From NCBI GenBank assembly GCA_022826155.1, contig JAJDVL010000034.1, positions 1-64,000 on the forward strand: a stretch of DNA of 64,000 nt, given 5' to 3'. The notes under the pieces were generated by a model. It ran no database searches and was not told the origin of the DNA. It was given only the letters and a program-made list of their open reading frames with translations. Position 1 is the first letter of the stretch, and every line of letters starts with the position of its first letter. Of the stretch, positions 47,626 through 57,222 are shown one piece after another. This DNA comes from Prochlorococcaceae cyanobacterium jk18x22bins.40. Lineage in GTDB: Bacteria; Cyanobacteriota; Cyanobacteriia; PCC-6307; Cyanobiaceae. The position numbers and the translations under genes were made by a program.

Positions 47626-47874
47626 TTATTGGGACTCGGGCAGAGGATCAATGGTGCGTAGCCGTTCGCTGAGCTGCCTGGCCATGGTTTGGCGGCTGAT
47701 GCTCAGAAGCTTGAGCGTGTCTTCGTGCATCTTGATTTGCGCATTGGCCGTCTGCATCCCAATGACAAGCTGCTTGATGTCGTCCGGCAGGCTATTGATG
47801 TCATAGCGCTTGCCTTCAAAACTCAGAATGGGCGCATCGCTCGGTGATGTGATTGGCTGGTTTTCGTTTGCCAT
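47626..47874 (-). CDS. DUF6447-like small protein
   Basis: 82 residues: ILSFEGKRYDINSLPDDIKQL followed by ANAQIKMHEDTLKLLSISRQ. The pattern (short beta-hairpin, then a long helix) matches a small cyanobacterial family I know as DUF6447; the number is from memory. Seven bases of its upstream region separate it from the ABC exporter stop region on the same strand. Confidence 0.72.
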   Translation of the reverse strand: MANENQPITSPSDAPILSFEGKRYDINSLPDDIKQLVIGMQTANAQIKMHEDTLKLLSISRQTMARQLSERLRTIDPLPESQ

Positions 47875-47883
47875 CCTTGCGGA

Positions 47884-49683
47884 TTAAAGTTGCGTTGCAA
47901 TTTTATCACCTTCGTCTCCCTGTCCCGGCACCACTGACCCTGGCGCCGCTGACGCGGCGTGAATCAACTGCTGGCGGCACAGATCTTCGTACCGGCCGGC
48001 TCGGGACAGGAGTTGCTGATGGCTGCCTTGTTCAACGATGACACCGTGCTCCAACACCAGAATCTGATCTGCCCCCTGCACAGTGGCCAGGCGATGGGCA
48101 ATCACCAACACCGTGCGTCCCGCCATGGCCCGCCTGAGGCCCTGTTGCACAGCGGCCTCCGTTTCCGCATCCAGGGCGCTGGTGGCCTCGTCCAGCAGCA
48201 GCACAGCCGGATCACCCACCACGGCCCGGGCTATGGCCAGCCGCTGCCGTTGACCACCTGACAGGTTGGTGGCGCGCTCCTCAATCCTGGCCCCATAGCC
48301 TCCCATGGCCAGGATGAACGCCTCCGCATTGGCCAGTTGTGCGGCGCGGCGGATGGCAGTTGGGCTATGGCCACGGCCAAAGTCAATGGTTTCGGCAACG
48401 GTTCCGGAAAAGAGCAGCGCATCCTGGGGCACCAAGGCCATTTGACGGCGCAACTCCGCTGCCCGCACATGGCACAGGTCCTTTCCATCCAGCAGAATGC
48501 GTCCCTGCTGGGGGATGTTGAAGCGGAGCAACAGGGAAAACAGGGTGGACTTGCCGGCCCCTGAGGCGCCCACCAGCGCCACCAATTGACCAGACCGAAC
48601 ACGGAGATTGAGGTTCCGAAAGAGAGATTGGGTTGGCGTATGGCTGAAGTGGATGTTCTCAAGACGCAATTCACCCTGCACCTTGCCGAGGCTGAGGGGC
48701 TGGGGGGGATCCGGAGGCTCCAGGGGTTCCTGCTCCAGTTCCCGCAAGCGCCGCAGTGAGGCCTGACCCTGCTGAAACTCGTTGAAATTGGTGGTGAGGT
48801 GACTGATGGGATCAATGAGCCACCCCAGTGCAACGAGGTAGCTGATGAACTGCTCAGTGGTGAGGCTGTCGGTGTGAATACGCCAAGCCCCCAGCAGCAG
48901 AATGGCCAGGATCCCTGCGGCTTCAAGAAAGCCCACCACCGGATGCTGCAACGCCACCAACTCCAAAGTGCGGAGACGGGCCCGGCGATGTCCATCAATC
49001 TGCCGGGTAAAGCGCTGCTGGAGCCACTCCTCCGATGCAAACGCCCGCACCAGGTGCAGGCCGCCAACGGCTTCCGCCAGCAGTGCTGCCAATTCACTCA
49101 CTTGGGCTTGGCTGCGCTCTGAAGCCCGCAACACCTGCCGGCCAAACCAGCCCACCAGCACAACCATGATGGGGGCCAGCAACAAGGTGGCTGCAGTGAG
49201 CGGCCTATCCAACCAGGCCATATAGCCCAGCACCGCCATCAGCACCAGGACACTGGGTGTGCTGTCGTGGATGGTTTTGTAGATCACCTCCCCGACGCGG
49301 TCCGCATCTTCCGTGAGGCGGTAGGCCAGATCACCAATGGACAGCTTTTCCAATGCGGGGAAGGCCAACCGCTGCAGGCGTGCAAAGATGACCTGCCGCA
49401 GGGCTTGGCTCACCCAGAGGGATGGACCAGCCAGCAGGATGTCTTTGCCGTATTGCGCCAGCTTCTGGACCAAAAAAATGGCCATGGCGACCGCGATCAT
49501 GCGCAGTGCGTCCTGGAAACGCTCCCCACCAATGGCTGGGAACAAGTGGCCAGCCACCTGTGCAAGGAGGGGGAATGTGCCCACGTAAACTACGGTGCAG
49601 CAGGCCCCCGCCAGCAGCGGAGTCCAATGTCGAGCCAATAAAGGAATCAGGCCCCGAAACCTTGCCGCAGAAGGGATGAGCAT
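47884..49683 (-). CDS. ABC exporter, fused membrane and ATPase domains
   Basis: A 599-residue half-transporter of the MsbA/MDR type. Six transmembrane helices in the first 310 residues, then an ATPase with Walker A LVGASGAGKST, signature LSGGQRQRLAIARA and Walker B VLLLDEATSALD with the catalytic Glu present. Likely homodimeric lipid or drug exporter in the plasma membrane. Substrate unknown. Confidence 0.93.
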   Translation of the reverse strand: MLIPSAARFRGLIPLLARHWTPLLAGACCTVVYVGTFPLLAQVAGHLFPAIGGERFQDALRMIAVAMAIFLVQKLAQYGKDILLAGPSLWVSQALRQVIFARLQRLAFPALEKLSIGDLAYRLTEDADRVGEVIYKTIHDSTPSVLVLMAVLGYMAWLDRPLTAATLLLAPIMVVLVGWFGRQVLRASERSQAQVSELAALLAEAVGGLHLVRAFASEEWLQQRFTRQIDGHRRARLRTLELVALQHPVVGFLEAAGILAILLLGAWRIHTDSLTTEQFISYLVALGWLIDPISHLTTNFNEFQQGQASLRRLRELEQEPLEPPDPPQPLSLGKVQGELRLENIHFSHTPTQSLFRNLNLRVRSGQLVALVGASGAGKSTLFSLLLRFNIPQQGRILLDGKDLCHVRAAELRRQMALVPQDALLFSGTVAETIDFGRGHSPTAIRRAAQLANAEAFILAMGGYGARIEERATNLSGGQRQRLAIARAVVGDPAVLLLDEATSALDAETEAAVQQGLRRAMAGRTVLVIAHRLATVQGADQILVLEHGVIVEQGSHQQLLSRAGRYEDLCRQQLIHAASAAPGSVVPGQGDEGDKIATQL

Positions 49684-49722
49684 GAAAATCCGCCTGGGGT
49701 GTGCCAGCCATTACACTCCCCC

Positions 49723-50322
49723 ATGTCCCCCATTCCCCTGAGTCTTGTGGCGCGCACGGAATCCACCATGCTTCCCCTGGGAACATCCATGCCGCCCTGG
49801 CAGTTGCCACGGGTGGAGGATGGCCAGGCGCTATCCAGCACCCAGCTTCCCTCCCGGCCTGTGCTGGTGATGTTTCTGGCGGTCCATTGCCCTTTTGTCA
49901 AGCATGTGGAGCCCGAACTGGCCCGCCTGGATCAGGCTTACAGAGGGCGGGTGAGCCTTGTGGGCATTGGCAGCAATAGCTTGCAGACCCACCCGGAGGA
50001 TGGTCCCGAATACATGGTGGCCCAGAAGCAGCGCCTTGGCATGGATCTGCATTACCTCCATGACGCGGATCAGTCTGTGGCGAAATCCTTTCATGCGGCC
50101 TGCACACCGGATTTCTTCCTCTTTGACGCCAACCACACGCTGGTCTATCGGGGCCAGTTGGATGGATCTCGCCCCAGCAACGGTGTTCCCTGTGACGGGG
50201 CCGACCTGCGGGCTGCCCTGGATGCAGTCCTGTCAGGTCAGCCGGTTGCGGCCCTGCAGCATCCCTCTCTCGGCTGCAATATCAAGTGGCATCCTGGTGC
50301 TGAGCCCGCCTGGTTTGGTTGA
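49723..50322 (+). CDS. Thioredoxin-like (AhpC/TSA-type) protein
   Basis: About 199 residues; starts at 49699, 49723 and 49768 are all possible. After a PPWQLPRVEDGQ segment it has VLVMFLAVHCPFVKHVEPEL. The active site is a single Cys with CPFVKH, not CxxC, as in a family of cyanobacterial redox proteins. Then FHAACTPDFFLFD and a C-terminal Cys in LGCNIKWHPG. Probably a peroxiredoxin-like or thiol-dependent enzyme. Confidence 0.82.
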   Translation: MSPIPLSLVARTESTMLPLGTSMPPWQLPRVEDGQALSSTQLPSRPVLVMFLAVHCPFVKHVEPELARLDQAYRGRVSLVGIGSNSLQTHPEDGPEYMVAQKQRLGMDLHYLHDADQSVAKSFHAACTPDFFLFDANHTLVYRGQLDGSRPSNGVPCDGADLRAALDAVLSGQPVAALQHPSLGCNIKWHPGAEPAWFG

Positions 50323-50328
50323 AGCGCA

Positions 50329-51492
50329 GTGGACCGCCCGATGGCCGTGCCGCCCTTTGATCTGTGCAGGCAACTGGAGACCATGGGTCCGGCCCTGGAT
50401 CGGGCCGTGCTGGAGGTGCTCCACTCCGGGCAGTACATCGGCGGCAAGGTGGTGGCCCAATTCGAGGACGCCTTTGCCCAGAGCGTGGGCACAGCCCATG
50501 CGGTGAGTTGCAATAGTGGCACCGATGCTCTCATCCTGGCGCTGCGGGCCTTGGACGTGGGCATCGGCGACGAAGTGGTCACCACCGCATTCAGTTTCTT
50601 TGCCACTGCTGAGGCCATCAGTGCGGTGGGGGCTCGTCCCGTCTTTGTGGACGTGGATCCTGGCAGCTATCTGTTGGATCTGGACCAGGTGGAGGCAGCC
50701 ATCGGGCCGCGCACCCGGGCGCTGCTGCCGGTGCATCTGTTTGGTCGTCCCCTGAATATGGAGCGGTGCATGACCTTGGCGCACCGTCACGGTCTGAAGG
50801 TGGTGGAGGACTGCGCCCAGGCCGCAGGATCCCGTTGGGCTGGTCGGCCCGTGGGGGGCTGGGGAGACGTGGGATGTTTCAGCTTCTTCCCCACAAAGAA
50901 TCTGGGTGCGGCTGGCGATGGGGGCTGCATCACCACCAATGATCCCCGATTGGCGCAGCGGATGCGGGAACTGGCGGTCCACGGCATGGCCGAGCGGTAC
51001 GTCCACAACGCCCTGGGCTACAACTCCCGGCTGGATGCCCTGCAGGCGGCGGTTCTTCTGGTCAAGCTTCCCTGTCTGCCATCACTCGTCCATGCCCGCC
51101 AGCAGCACGCCGAGGCCTATGGTCGAGCTCTGGCCCGCGTCAGTGGACTGGTGTTGCCCAGACAGGGAGTGGCTGGCCACAGTTGGAATCAATTCGTGGT
51201 GCGCATTCCCGGCGTCGGCCCTCAGATTCGTAACCAAGTGCGGGATACCCTACAACAGCAGGGAATCAATACCATCATCTATTACCCCATCCCGATCCAC
51301 CGTCAGCAGGCCTACAGGAACCTGGGATATGGCATTGGATCCCTGCCCGTTACGGAGTGTCTTGCTGATCAGGTGCTGAGCCTTCCCATGTTCCCGGAAC
51401 TCACCGCGGATCAACGGGAGCATGTGGTGGACGGCTTGCGTCTTGCACTGATGGGGACAGGGCAGCCCCAACATCCTGGGAGCGCCCTATGA
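50329..51492 (+). CDS. DegT/DnrJ/EryC1/StrS family sugar aminotransferase
   Basis: A 387-residue PLP enzyme. N-terminal block YIGGKVVAQFEDAFA, SCNSGTDALILAL, VVEDCAQAAGS, PLP Lys190 in FSFFPTKNLGAAGDGG, and GYNSRLDALQAA. Transaminates keto-sugar nucleotides for surface glycans; wecB at 8426 fits such a need. The last 92 bases overlap a minus-strand small gene. Confidence 0.92.
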   Translation: MDRPMAVPPFDLCRQLETMGPALDRAVLEVLHSGQYIGGKVVAQFEDAFAQSVGTAHAVSCNSGTDALILALRALDVGIGDEVVTTAFSFFATAEAISAVGARPVFVDVDPGSYLLDLDQVEAAIGPRTRALLPVHLFGRPLNMERCMTLAHRHGLKVVEDCAQAAGSRWAGRPVGGWGDVGCFSFFPTKNLGAAGDGGCITTNDPRLAQRMRELAVHGMAERYVHNALGYNSRLDALQAAVLLVKLPCLPSLVHARQQHAEAYGRALARVSGLVLPRQGVAGHSWNQFVVRIPGVGPQIRNQVRDTLQQQGINTIIYYPIPIHRQQAYRNLGYGIGSLPVTECLADQVLSLPMFPELTADQREHVVDGLRLALMGTGQPQHPGSAL

Positions 51493-51613
51493 GCAACGGC
51501 TCAACGGTGAAGTCCCCGTCCTGCAGCTCAAAAAACTCTGCGTAGGCCAAGCAGTCAGCCGACTCATGTGCGGCGAACCTGAGGATTCCACAGGCGTCGT
51601 AAAGGCCAACCAT
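51401..51613 (-). CDS. Small protein of unknown function overlapping the aminotransferase 3' end
   Basis: 70 residues from ATG 51613. The first 45 (LYDACGILRFAAHESADC and AYAEFFELQDG) look like real protein with a compact alpha/beta fold. The last part, antisense to the aminotransferase, is low in complexity, so the gene may have been extended by loss of its stop. No family named. The region 51614-51724 is AT-rich and holds no gene. Confidence 0.55.
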   Translation of the reverse strand: MVGLYDACGILRFAAHESADCLAYAEFFELQDGDFTVEPLLIGRSQDVGAALSPSVQDASRPPHAPVDPR

Positions 51614-51724
51614 CTGAAAGAAGGACGCTTTGGTAGCTTTTCTAACAAAGCAATCCCCTTGTTCTTAAGGAATCTCTCGAATTTCCGTTACGAAATTTTA
51701 GAAAGCTCTTAAGGATCGGGTTGC

Positions 51725-52045
51725 TCAGGAAGGGGTGGAGGCCTCACTGGCGCTGTCAAAACCACTGCCCACAAGACCATCGTCCGCAGCCAGGTTTGGT
51801 CGAAACCCATTGGCCCAAATGGCGCGACTGCGCTGGTAGAGGGACGACTGGCTCAGTCCCCATGTTTTCAAGATTGTTCCCAGGTCGTTCCGGATATCCT
51901 CAGCGCCAGGGAAGTTCCGATAACGCTGGAGTAGTCGGGCGCCATCCACCAGATCCTGATCACGGGGCGATTGAACCTGAAGAAGGCGATCCACCACTGG
52001 ACGATCCCTGCCGTGAAGAGGATGCTGCTGTTGCTGGCTCGCCAC
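51725..52045 (-). CDS. DUF3288 family protein
   Basis: 106 residues from GTG 52045. DUF3288-like sequence: QQQHPLHGRDRPVVDRLL, LLQRYRNFPGAEDIRNDL, and ILKTWGLSQSSLYQRSRAIW. A helical cyanobacterial family of unknown function. A frame from 52126 exists but overlaps the ABC gene start. Divergent from that gene. Confidence 0.78.
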   Translation of the reverse strand: MASQQQQHPLHGRDRPVVDRLLQVQSPRDQDLVDGARLLQRYRNFPGAEDIRNDLGTILKTWGLSQSSLYQRSRAIWANGFRPNLAADDGLVGSGFDSASEASTPS

Positions 52046-52124
52046 TGGATCCTCTCTCCGCACGCACTCGGGCACAGGATAGCCTCCCTTGGGTCCCCTA
52101 GGCTGCCCGCAGCGCAACGGTGCC

Positions 52125-53903
52125 ATGGCCTCAGTCGGTGTGCAGTTCAGGCGGCTGCAGCGTCAGCTTGCGCCCCATGGGAAGCAGTTGATGGCAGGAG
52201 CCATGGCGTTGATGGTGTTGAATCTCGTCGGCGCGGTGCTCCCCCTGCTGGTGCAGGACACCATTGACCGCTTGGCGCCGGGATTCACCATGGGGGAGCT
52301 GGTTAGCGGAGCCGCCAAGTTGCTGGGCTTGGCCACGGTCATGGCGGTGGTGCGCATGACCTCTCGTCTCCTGGTGTTCGGGGTGGGAATTTCCGTGGAG
52401 GCAGGTCTGCGGCAGCAACTCTTTGATCACTTGCTGGGACAGGAGCCTGGCTGGTTGGCCCGGATGCGCACCGGAGAACTCATCACCCGCGCCACCTACG
52501 ACGTGAACAACGTGCGTCGGATGCTGGGTTTTGCTGTTTTGAACATGGTGAACGTGGCCATGATCTATGGCATGCAACTGCCGGCCATGGTGTCCATTGA
52601 CCTGGGTCTCAGCGTGGCTGCGTTGTCGCTTCACCCCGCCATGCTGCTGCTGGTGTCACTGTTTGGCAAACGCATGGCGCGGCTACAGCGTCGCCAGCAG
52701 GAGCATCTCTCGGAATTGAGTGACCTGATTCAGGAAGACCTGTCAGGGATCAGCGCCATCAAGATTTACGGTCAGCAGGCCAACGAACATGAGGCGTTCG
52801 GCGTCTTGAATCGCCACTACCGGAACGCGGCACTGTCTTTGGCCAAGGTCCGGTCCACGCTCTTTCCCGCCCTGGAGAAAATCAGCCACCTCAGCCTGCT
52901 GCTGCTTCTGGCATTGGGTGCGGGAAGGCTGGAGGCCGCCGCACTGGGGGATCCCCAAGGCCTCAGCATTGGCGGTTTTGTGGCCCTGCTCCTCTACGCC
53001 GAGCGACTGGTATTTCCCACGGCATTGCTTGGTTTCACCATCAACACCTTTCAAGTGGGCCAAGTGAGTCTGGAGCGGGTGGAGGAGGTGTTGACGCGCC
53101 AGCCGCAGATCACCGACCCCATGGCAGCCGTGCCGTTGGCGCCCCGGCCGGCAGGACGACTCCAGGTGCGGAACCTCCACTACCGGTATCCCGACAGCAA
53201 TAGAGAGGTGCTCACGGGGGTGAACTTTATTCTGCAGCCAGGTGAAATGGTGGCGCTGGTGGGTGCCGTGGGCTGTGGAAAGTCCACCATCGCCCGGTTG
53301 TTGGGGCGCATGGTTGATCCACCGGAGAAGAGCATTCTTCTGGATGGGCAAGACATCCGGCAACTACGATTGGATGATTTAAGAAGCCGCATTGCCCTGG
53401 TTCCCCAGGAGGCTTATCTGTTCACCGCCACCATGGAGGACAACTTGCGCTACGGCCAACCGGATACGGAACGACAGCAGGTGGTCCGTTACGCTGCTGC
53501 CGCCCAACTCAGTCGGGACATTGAAGGCTTTCCCAAGGGGCTGGACACGATGGTGGGAGAACGGGGCATTACCCTCAGCGGTGGCCAGCGGCAGCGCAGT
53601 GCCCTGGCCAGGGCACTGCTGCAGCAGGCGCCCCTTCTGGTGCTGGACGATGCCCTGGCCAGTGTGGACAACGCCACAGCATCCGGCATCCTGGACAATC
53701 TCCGTCAGCACCGTCAGAGCACCGTGCTGTTCATCAGCCATCAACTGGCTGCCGCCGCCTCCTGTGATCGGGTGATGGTGATGGAGGCCGGTCGCATTGT
53801 CCAATCCGGCCAACATCAGACGCTCCTTCAGCAGAGCGGACCCTATCGACAACTGTGGCGGCGCCAGGCGGTGGAGACTTCCTGGTCCCAAGCCCTGGTG
53901 TGA
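52125..53903 (+). CDS. ABC exporter with a probable degenerate ATPase site (MdlA-like)
   Basis: About 592 residues from MASVGVQFRRL. Six transmembrane helices, then Walker A LVGAVGCGKST, signature LSGGQRQRSALARA and Walker B LVLDDALASVD. The residue after the Walker B Asp is Asp, not the catalytic Glu, as in the degenerate half of heterodimeric exporters such as MdlA or BmrC. A partner half-transporter is not adjacent. The other ABC gene at 47884 has a normal site but lies on the opposite strand. Confidence 0.9.
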   Translation: MASVGVQFRRLQRQLAPHGKQLMAGAMALMVLNLVGAVLPLLVQDTIDRLAPGFTMGELVSGAAKLLGLATVMAVVRMTSRLLVFGVGISVEAGLRQQLFDHLLGQEPGWLARMRTGELITRATYDVNNVRRMLGFAVLNMVNVAMIYGMQLPAMVSIDLGLSVAALSLHPAMLLLVSLFGKRMARLQRRQQEHLSELSDLIQEDLSGISAIKIYGQQANEHEAFGVLNRHYRNAALSLAKVRSTLFPALEKISHLSLLLLLALGAGRLEAAALGDPQGLSIGGFVALLLYAERLVFPTALLGFTINTFQVGQVSLERVEEVLTRQPQITDPMAAVPLAPRPAGRLQVRNLHYRYPDSNREVLTGVNFILQPGEMVALVGAVGCGKSTIARLLGRMVDPPEKSILLDGQDIRQLRLDDLRSRIALVPQEAYLFTATMEDNLRYGQPDTERQQVVRYAAAAQLSRDIEGFPKGLDTMVGERGITLSGGQRQRSALARALLQQAPLLVLDDALASVDNATASGILDNLRQHRQSTVLFISHQLAAAASCDRVMVMEAGRIVQSGQHQTLLQQSGPYRQLWRRQAVETSWSQALV

Positions 53904-53937
53904 GGGATGTCCGCCGGTTGCCGTTGGCTAGGCTCAG

Positions 53938-55212
53938 TTGGTCCAGGGTGACGACAAAGGAGTTGGCGTTGTGCAGGAGGTCAGGCAAGGGTACACGCTG
54001 GACCAGGCCCGCGCCCGGTTGTTGGCGGTCCTGAACCCATTGCCAGGGCGTAACGTCTGCCCGTTACGGCAGGCCCGTGGTCGGGTGCTGGCGGCGCCGC
54101 TGGTGGCGCCCAGGGCTGTGCCCGGCTTCCGGGCCTCCAGCATGGACGGCTATGCCCTACGCGCCGTCGATGGCCGGCCGGGCCAGTCGCTGCCTGTGGT
54201 GGGATGTTCAGCCGCTGGCGCCCCCTATGGCCGTCCTCTGCAGCCGGGGCGGGCGGTGCGCATCTTCACAGGGGCGGTGGTGCCCGATGGCGCCGATGCG
54301 GTGGCGCCCCAAGAAGACGTGCAACTGGCGCAGGGGGAACCCTCCAACTCCATGATCACCCTGGAGACATCCATCCATCCGGGCCAGTGGGTTCGCTCCC
54401 CCCAAGAGGAAGCCGCTCCAGGCGAGCAGTTGGCGAGTGCGGGGCAGCGGCTGGGCAGTGTGGACGTGGTCAGGGCGATGGGGTGTGGCCTATGCACAGC
54501 CCAGGTCTATTCCCGGCCTCGGGTGACCCTGTTGATCACGGGCTCGGAGTTGCGCCCGGCAGGAGATCCTCTTCCCCCCGGGACCATCTGCGACAGCAAC
54601 GGCCCGCTGCTGCTCTCGCTGCTGGAACAGCTTGGTCTGACGGTGGTGGATCACCAATGGGTCGATGATGATCCCCAACGGTTGGAGACGGCACTGCTGA
54701 GGTTGGCCGGCCGCAGTGACGTGTTGATCAGCACAGGAGGTGTATCTGTTGGCGATGGGGACCATGTGCGCCCCCTGCTGGAGCGGCTGGGCACGCTGCA
54801 ATTTTGGCGGCTGTTTCTCAAACCGGGCCGGCCTTTCGCCACGGGCACCATGGCCGGCACCCGATTCTTTGGTCTCCCCGGCAACCCTGTCTCGGCAGCC
54901 GTGACCTTCCTGCAATTGGTCTGGCCGGCGCTTCAAGCTCTGGAAGGGGCGGCGCCAGAGCCCTGGCCTCGCCTGCGGGTTCGCTTGGCCGACCCGCTAC
55001 GGCGCCGACCAGGCCGACCGGAACTGGTCCGTGCCCATCTGACCACGGATTACCGGGGGAACCCTCTCGCCACACCTTGTGGCGACCAGAGTTCAGCCCG
55101 GCTGGCGTCCCTCCAGGGGGCCGATCTGTTGTTGGAAATTGACGCCTCTACCACAGAACTGCCTGCGGGAACGGCCGTGACGGCACAACTTCTGCGGCTG
55201 CCGGTGCTGTAG
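53938..55212 (+). CDS. moeA: Molybdopterin molybdenumtransferase
   Basis: Inserts Mo into adenylylated molybdopterin. 424 residues or slightly fewer; the start is TTG/GTG and uncertain. Features: PGFRASSMDGYALRA, IFTGAVVPDGADAV, LLITGSEL, ICDSNGPLL, STGGVSVGDGDHV, and the substrate loop FFGLPGNPVSAAVTF. The cofactor would serve nitrate reductase. Converges with the prohibitin-like gene, five bases apart. Confidence 0.94.
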   Translation: MVQGDDKGVGVVQEVRQGYTLDQARARLLAVLNPLPGRNVCPLRQARGRVLAAPLVAPRAVPGFRASSMDGYALRAVDGRPGQSLPVVGCSAAGAPYGRPLQPGRAVRIFTGAVVPDGADAVAPQEDVQLAQGEPSNSMITLETSIHPGQWVRSPQEEAAPGEQLASAGQRLGSVDVVRAMGCGLCTAQVYSRPRVTLLITGSELRPAGDPLPPGTICDSNGPLLLSLLEQLGLTVVDHQWVDDDPQRLETALLRLAGRSDVLISTGGVSVGDGDHVRPLLERLGTLQFWRLFLKPGRPFATGTMAGTRFFGLPGNPVSAAVTFLQLVWPALQALEGAAPEPWPRLRVRLADPLRRRPGRPELVRAHLTTDYRGNPLATPCGDQSSARLASLQGADLLLEIDASTTELPAGTAVTAQLLRLPVL

Positions 55213-55217
55213 CCGAA

Positions 55218-56036
55218 TCAGGGCTGGGCATCCACAATCACAGGAATCGACCCACCACCGGGGAAGCTGGGCACAACGCTGGTTTGCCCGTTCCACCGAT
55301 CCAGAAACAGCTTGTAGAGCACCTGGTCGTTGAGGCTCCGGGACAGGGTCTGGAACTTCTTGGCCTCTTCTTCTGCGATGCGCACCTCCGTCTGGGCCCG
55401 CTGCAGCCGCTGCTCGGCAATCTGCTTCTCCTCAATGGCGGCACGGTATTCTTCGGCGATCTGCAAACCGGTCAGGTCCAGACCCTGCACGTCCACATAG
55501 CCAAAACGGCTGAGTTCCGTATCCACCTGCTGCTCCACCTCCTCGGAGATACTGCCCCATTGGGAGGCGATAGTCACCAGGTCGTAGCGGGAGAACACGG
55601 ACTTGAGGGCCTTCAGCAGGGAGGGCTGCACAATGCGGGGATAGACGTCACCGTCAAAGGTGGCAATTTGGGCGTAGACCCGTCCCACCTCCTGGGGCTT
55701 GAGGGCGTATTTGACCGTGGCTGTGGCTTCAATCACCTGCAAGTCTTTGGTGAGGCTGGCAAATCGCTCCGGGCGCACCTGGGTTTTCACGCTGAAGCGA
55801 TGGGTGTTCTGAAACAGGGGCACCTTGAAATTGGGGCCAGCGCCCCGGGGGGAGCCCGTCACCCGCCCCAGAGTGGTGATCACCGCCACGGTGCCGGCAG
55901 GAACGATGAACACGGCCTGACTCAGCAGCAGCAATAGCAGGAGGCTGCCGGCCATGAGGAACCAGGGGACGCCCGGACCACCCGATCCTCCCTTATCGCC
56001 TTTGCCTTTAGCAACGCGGTGAAATTCACTTTCCAT
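55218..56036 (-). CDS. Prohibitin/SPFH family membrane protein
   Basis: About 272 residues from MESEFHRVAKGKG (ATG 56069 adds 11). A polar Gly-rich head, one transmembrane helix (MAGSLLLLLLLSQAVFIVPA), then the SPFH domain with TLGRVTGSPRGAGPNFKVP and a long coiled coil (EEYRAAIEEKQIAEQRLQ). Prohibitin-like proteins form ring assemblies and modulate FtsH proteases; ftsH is elsewhere in this window. Confidence 0.9.
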   Translation of the reverse strand: MESEFHRVAKGKGDKGGSGGPGVPWFLMAGSLLLLLLLSQAVFIVPAGTVAVITTLGRVTGSPRGAGPNFKVPLFQNTHRFSVKTQVRPERFASLTKDLQVIEATATVKYALKPQEVGRVYAQIATFDGDVYPRIVQPSLLKALKSVFSRYDLVTIASQWGSISEEVEQQVDTELSRFGYVDVQGLDLTGLQIAEEYRAAIEEKQIAEQRLQRAQTEVRIAEEEAKKFQTLSRSLNDQVLYKLFLDRWNGQTSVVPSFPGGGSIPVIVDAQP

Positions 56037-56178
56037 GGCTGAATAGCTGAATAATTTACCAGGGTCCATGGGAGACGTTACACCTACTCCAGCCTAAGGA
56101 GCCACGGCTTGTCCAGGTGCCAGGACCTGGCAGCCTCAACCATCTGCTGGCTCAATGAATGCCAGACCCTAGCATCGT

Positions 56179-57222
56179 TTGACCATGCCCTCCTGGAAGT
56201 CCACCACCATGGTCCCGTGGCTGGCGGTGCTGGCTGGCATCTGCGCCGCCTTGGGATGGCTGGCGCTGGGACCTTTGATCACCACAGCGTTGGGTCCGCA
56301 GCAACTCAAAGGTACCAACCCCTTGGCTGGTTTTGAGCCTCTGCTGCTGCGGACCGGGCTGGACGACAACCCATCAGGCGGCAGCCTCACGGCAGCGGGC
56401 GTGAGAGCGGACCTGTCGTTTCGTATCAAGCCGGATGGGTACGGCGGCGAGCAACAACAACCCGTGCTCAGGCTCTGGCCTGCCGCCAGCGAGGACGACA
56501 CACCCATCAGCCTGCTGACGGATACCCCCCTGCTGGAGCACATGGGCTTGCCCAGTCCCGTGACCAACGCCCTGATGCAGATGGTGGAGTTGGACATGGA
56601 CAACGATAGCCCGGAAGTGCTGTTTTCCCAATACAGCGGCGGCGCCCATTGCTGTGCTCTGGTCACCATCTTCCGCGAGAACCATCAGGGTGAGTGGCAA
56701 GCCATTGATGCGGGTGCATTTGACGGAGATATCTTTGCAGCCACGGAGCCTGTCCCGGGCCACGGGTACCTGCTGGCCACAGTGGACAATCGCTTCCTTT
56801 ATCGCTTTTCCTCCTACACAGGATCCAGCGCTCCGCTCCAGTTTCTGGCGCTGCAGGGGGAGCAGATGATCGATGTCGGCCACCAGCCCCACCTGCGTCC
56901 CCTCTTTGAAGAGGATGCGCAACGCCAAGCGCAACGCCTGGACAACCACGGCGGTGGCGAGGTGAACGGCTTGCTGGCCGGATATGCCGCCAGCCATGCC
57001 CGTGCGGGCCGCATTGAAGAAGCTTGGCCCGTGGTGCTCCAGCGCCATGACCGGGACAGTCAATGGGGGCTGGAGTATTGTCCCAATGAGGAGTACCATG
57101 GTCATGGTGGAGACTGCGGCCAAAAGTCCATGCGCCACCCGAATTTCCCCAGTGCGTTGGCCGCACTGCTGCGGGAAGCTGGCTACATTTCAGAGGATAT
57201 GGTCTTGGCTGACAAGCCTTGA
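56179..57222 (+). CDS. Exported or membrane-anchored protein of unknown function
   Basis: A 347-residue protein. One N-terminal hydrophobic helix (VPWLAVLAGICAALGWLALG) and then a soluble domain. It has FSQYSGGAHCCALVTIF, a motif seen in exported proteins with a conserved Cys pair, and a C-terminal Cys/His part with GHGGDCGQKSMRHP. FG-GAP-like beta content is possible. Overlaps the next gene by four bases. Confidence 0.75.
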   Translation: MTMPSWKSTTMVPWLAVLAGICAALGWLALGPLITTALGPQQLKGTNPLAGFEPLLLRTGLDDNPSGGSLTAAGVRADLSFRIKPDGYGGEQQQPVLRLWPAASEDDTPISLLTDTPLLEHMGLPSPVTNALMQMVELDMDNDSPEVLFSQYSGGAHCCALVTIFRENHQGEWQAIDAGAFDGDIFAATEPVPGHGYLLATVDNRFLYRFSSYTGSSAPLQFLALQGEQMIDVGHQPHLRPLFEEDAQRQAQRLDNHGGGEVNGLLAGYAASHARAGRIEEAWPVVLQRHDRDSQWGLEYCPNEEYHGHGGDCGQKSMRHPNFPSALAALLREAGYISEDMVLADKP

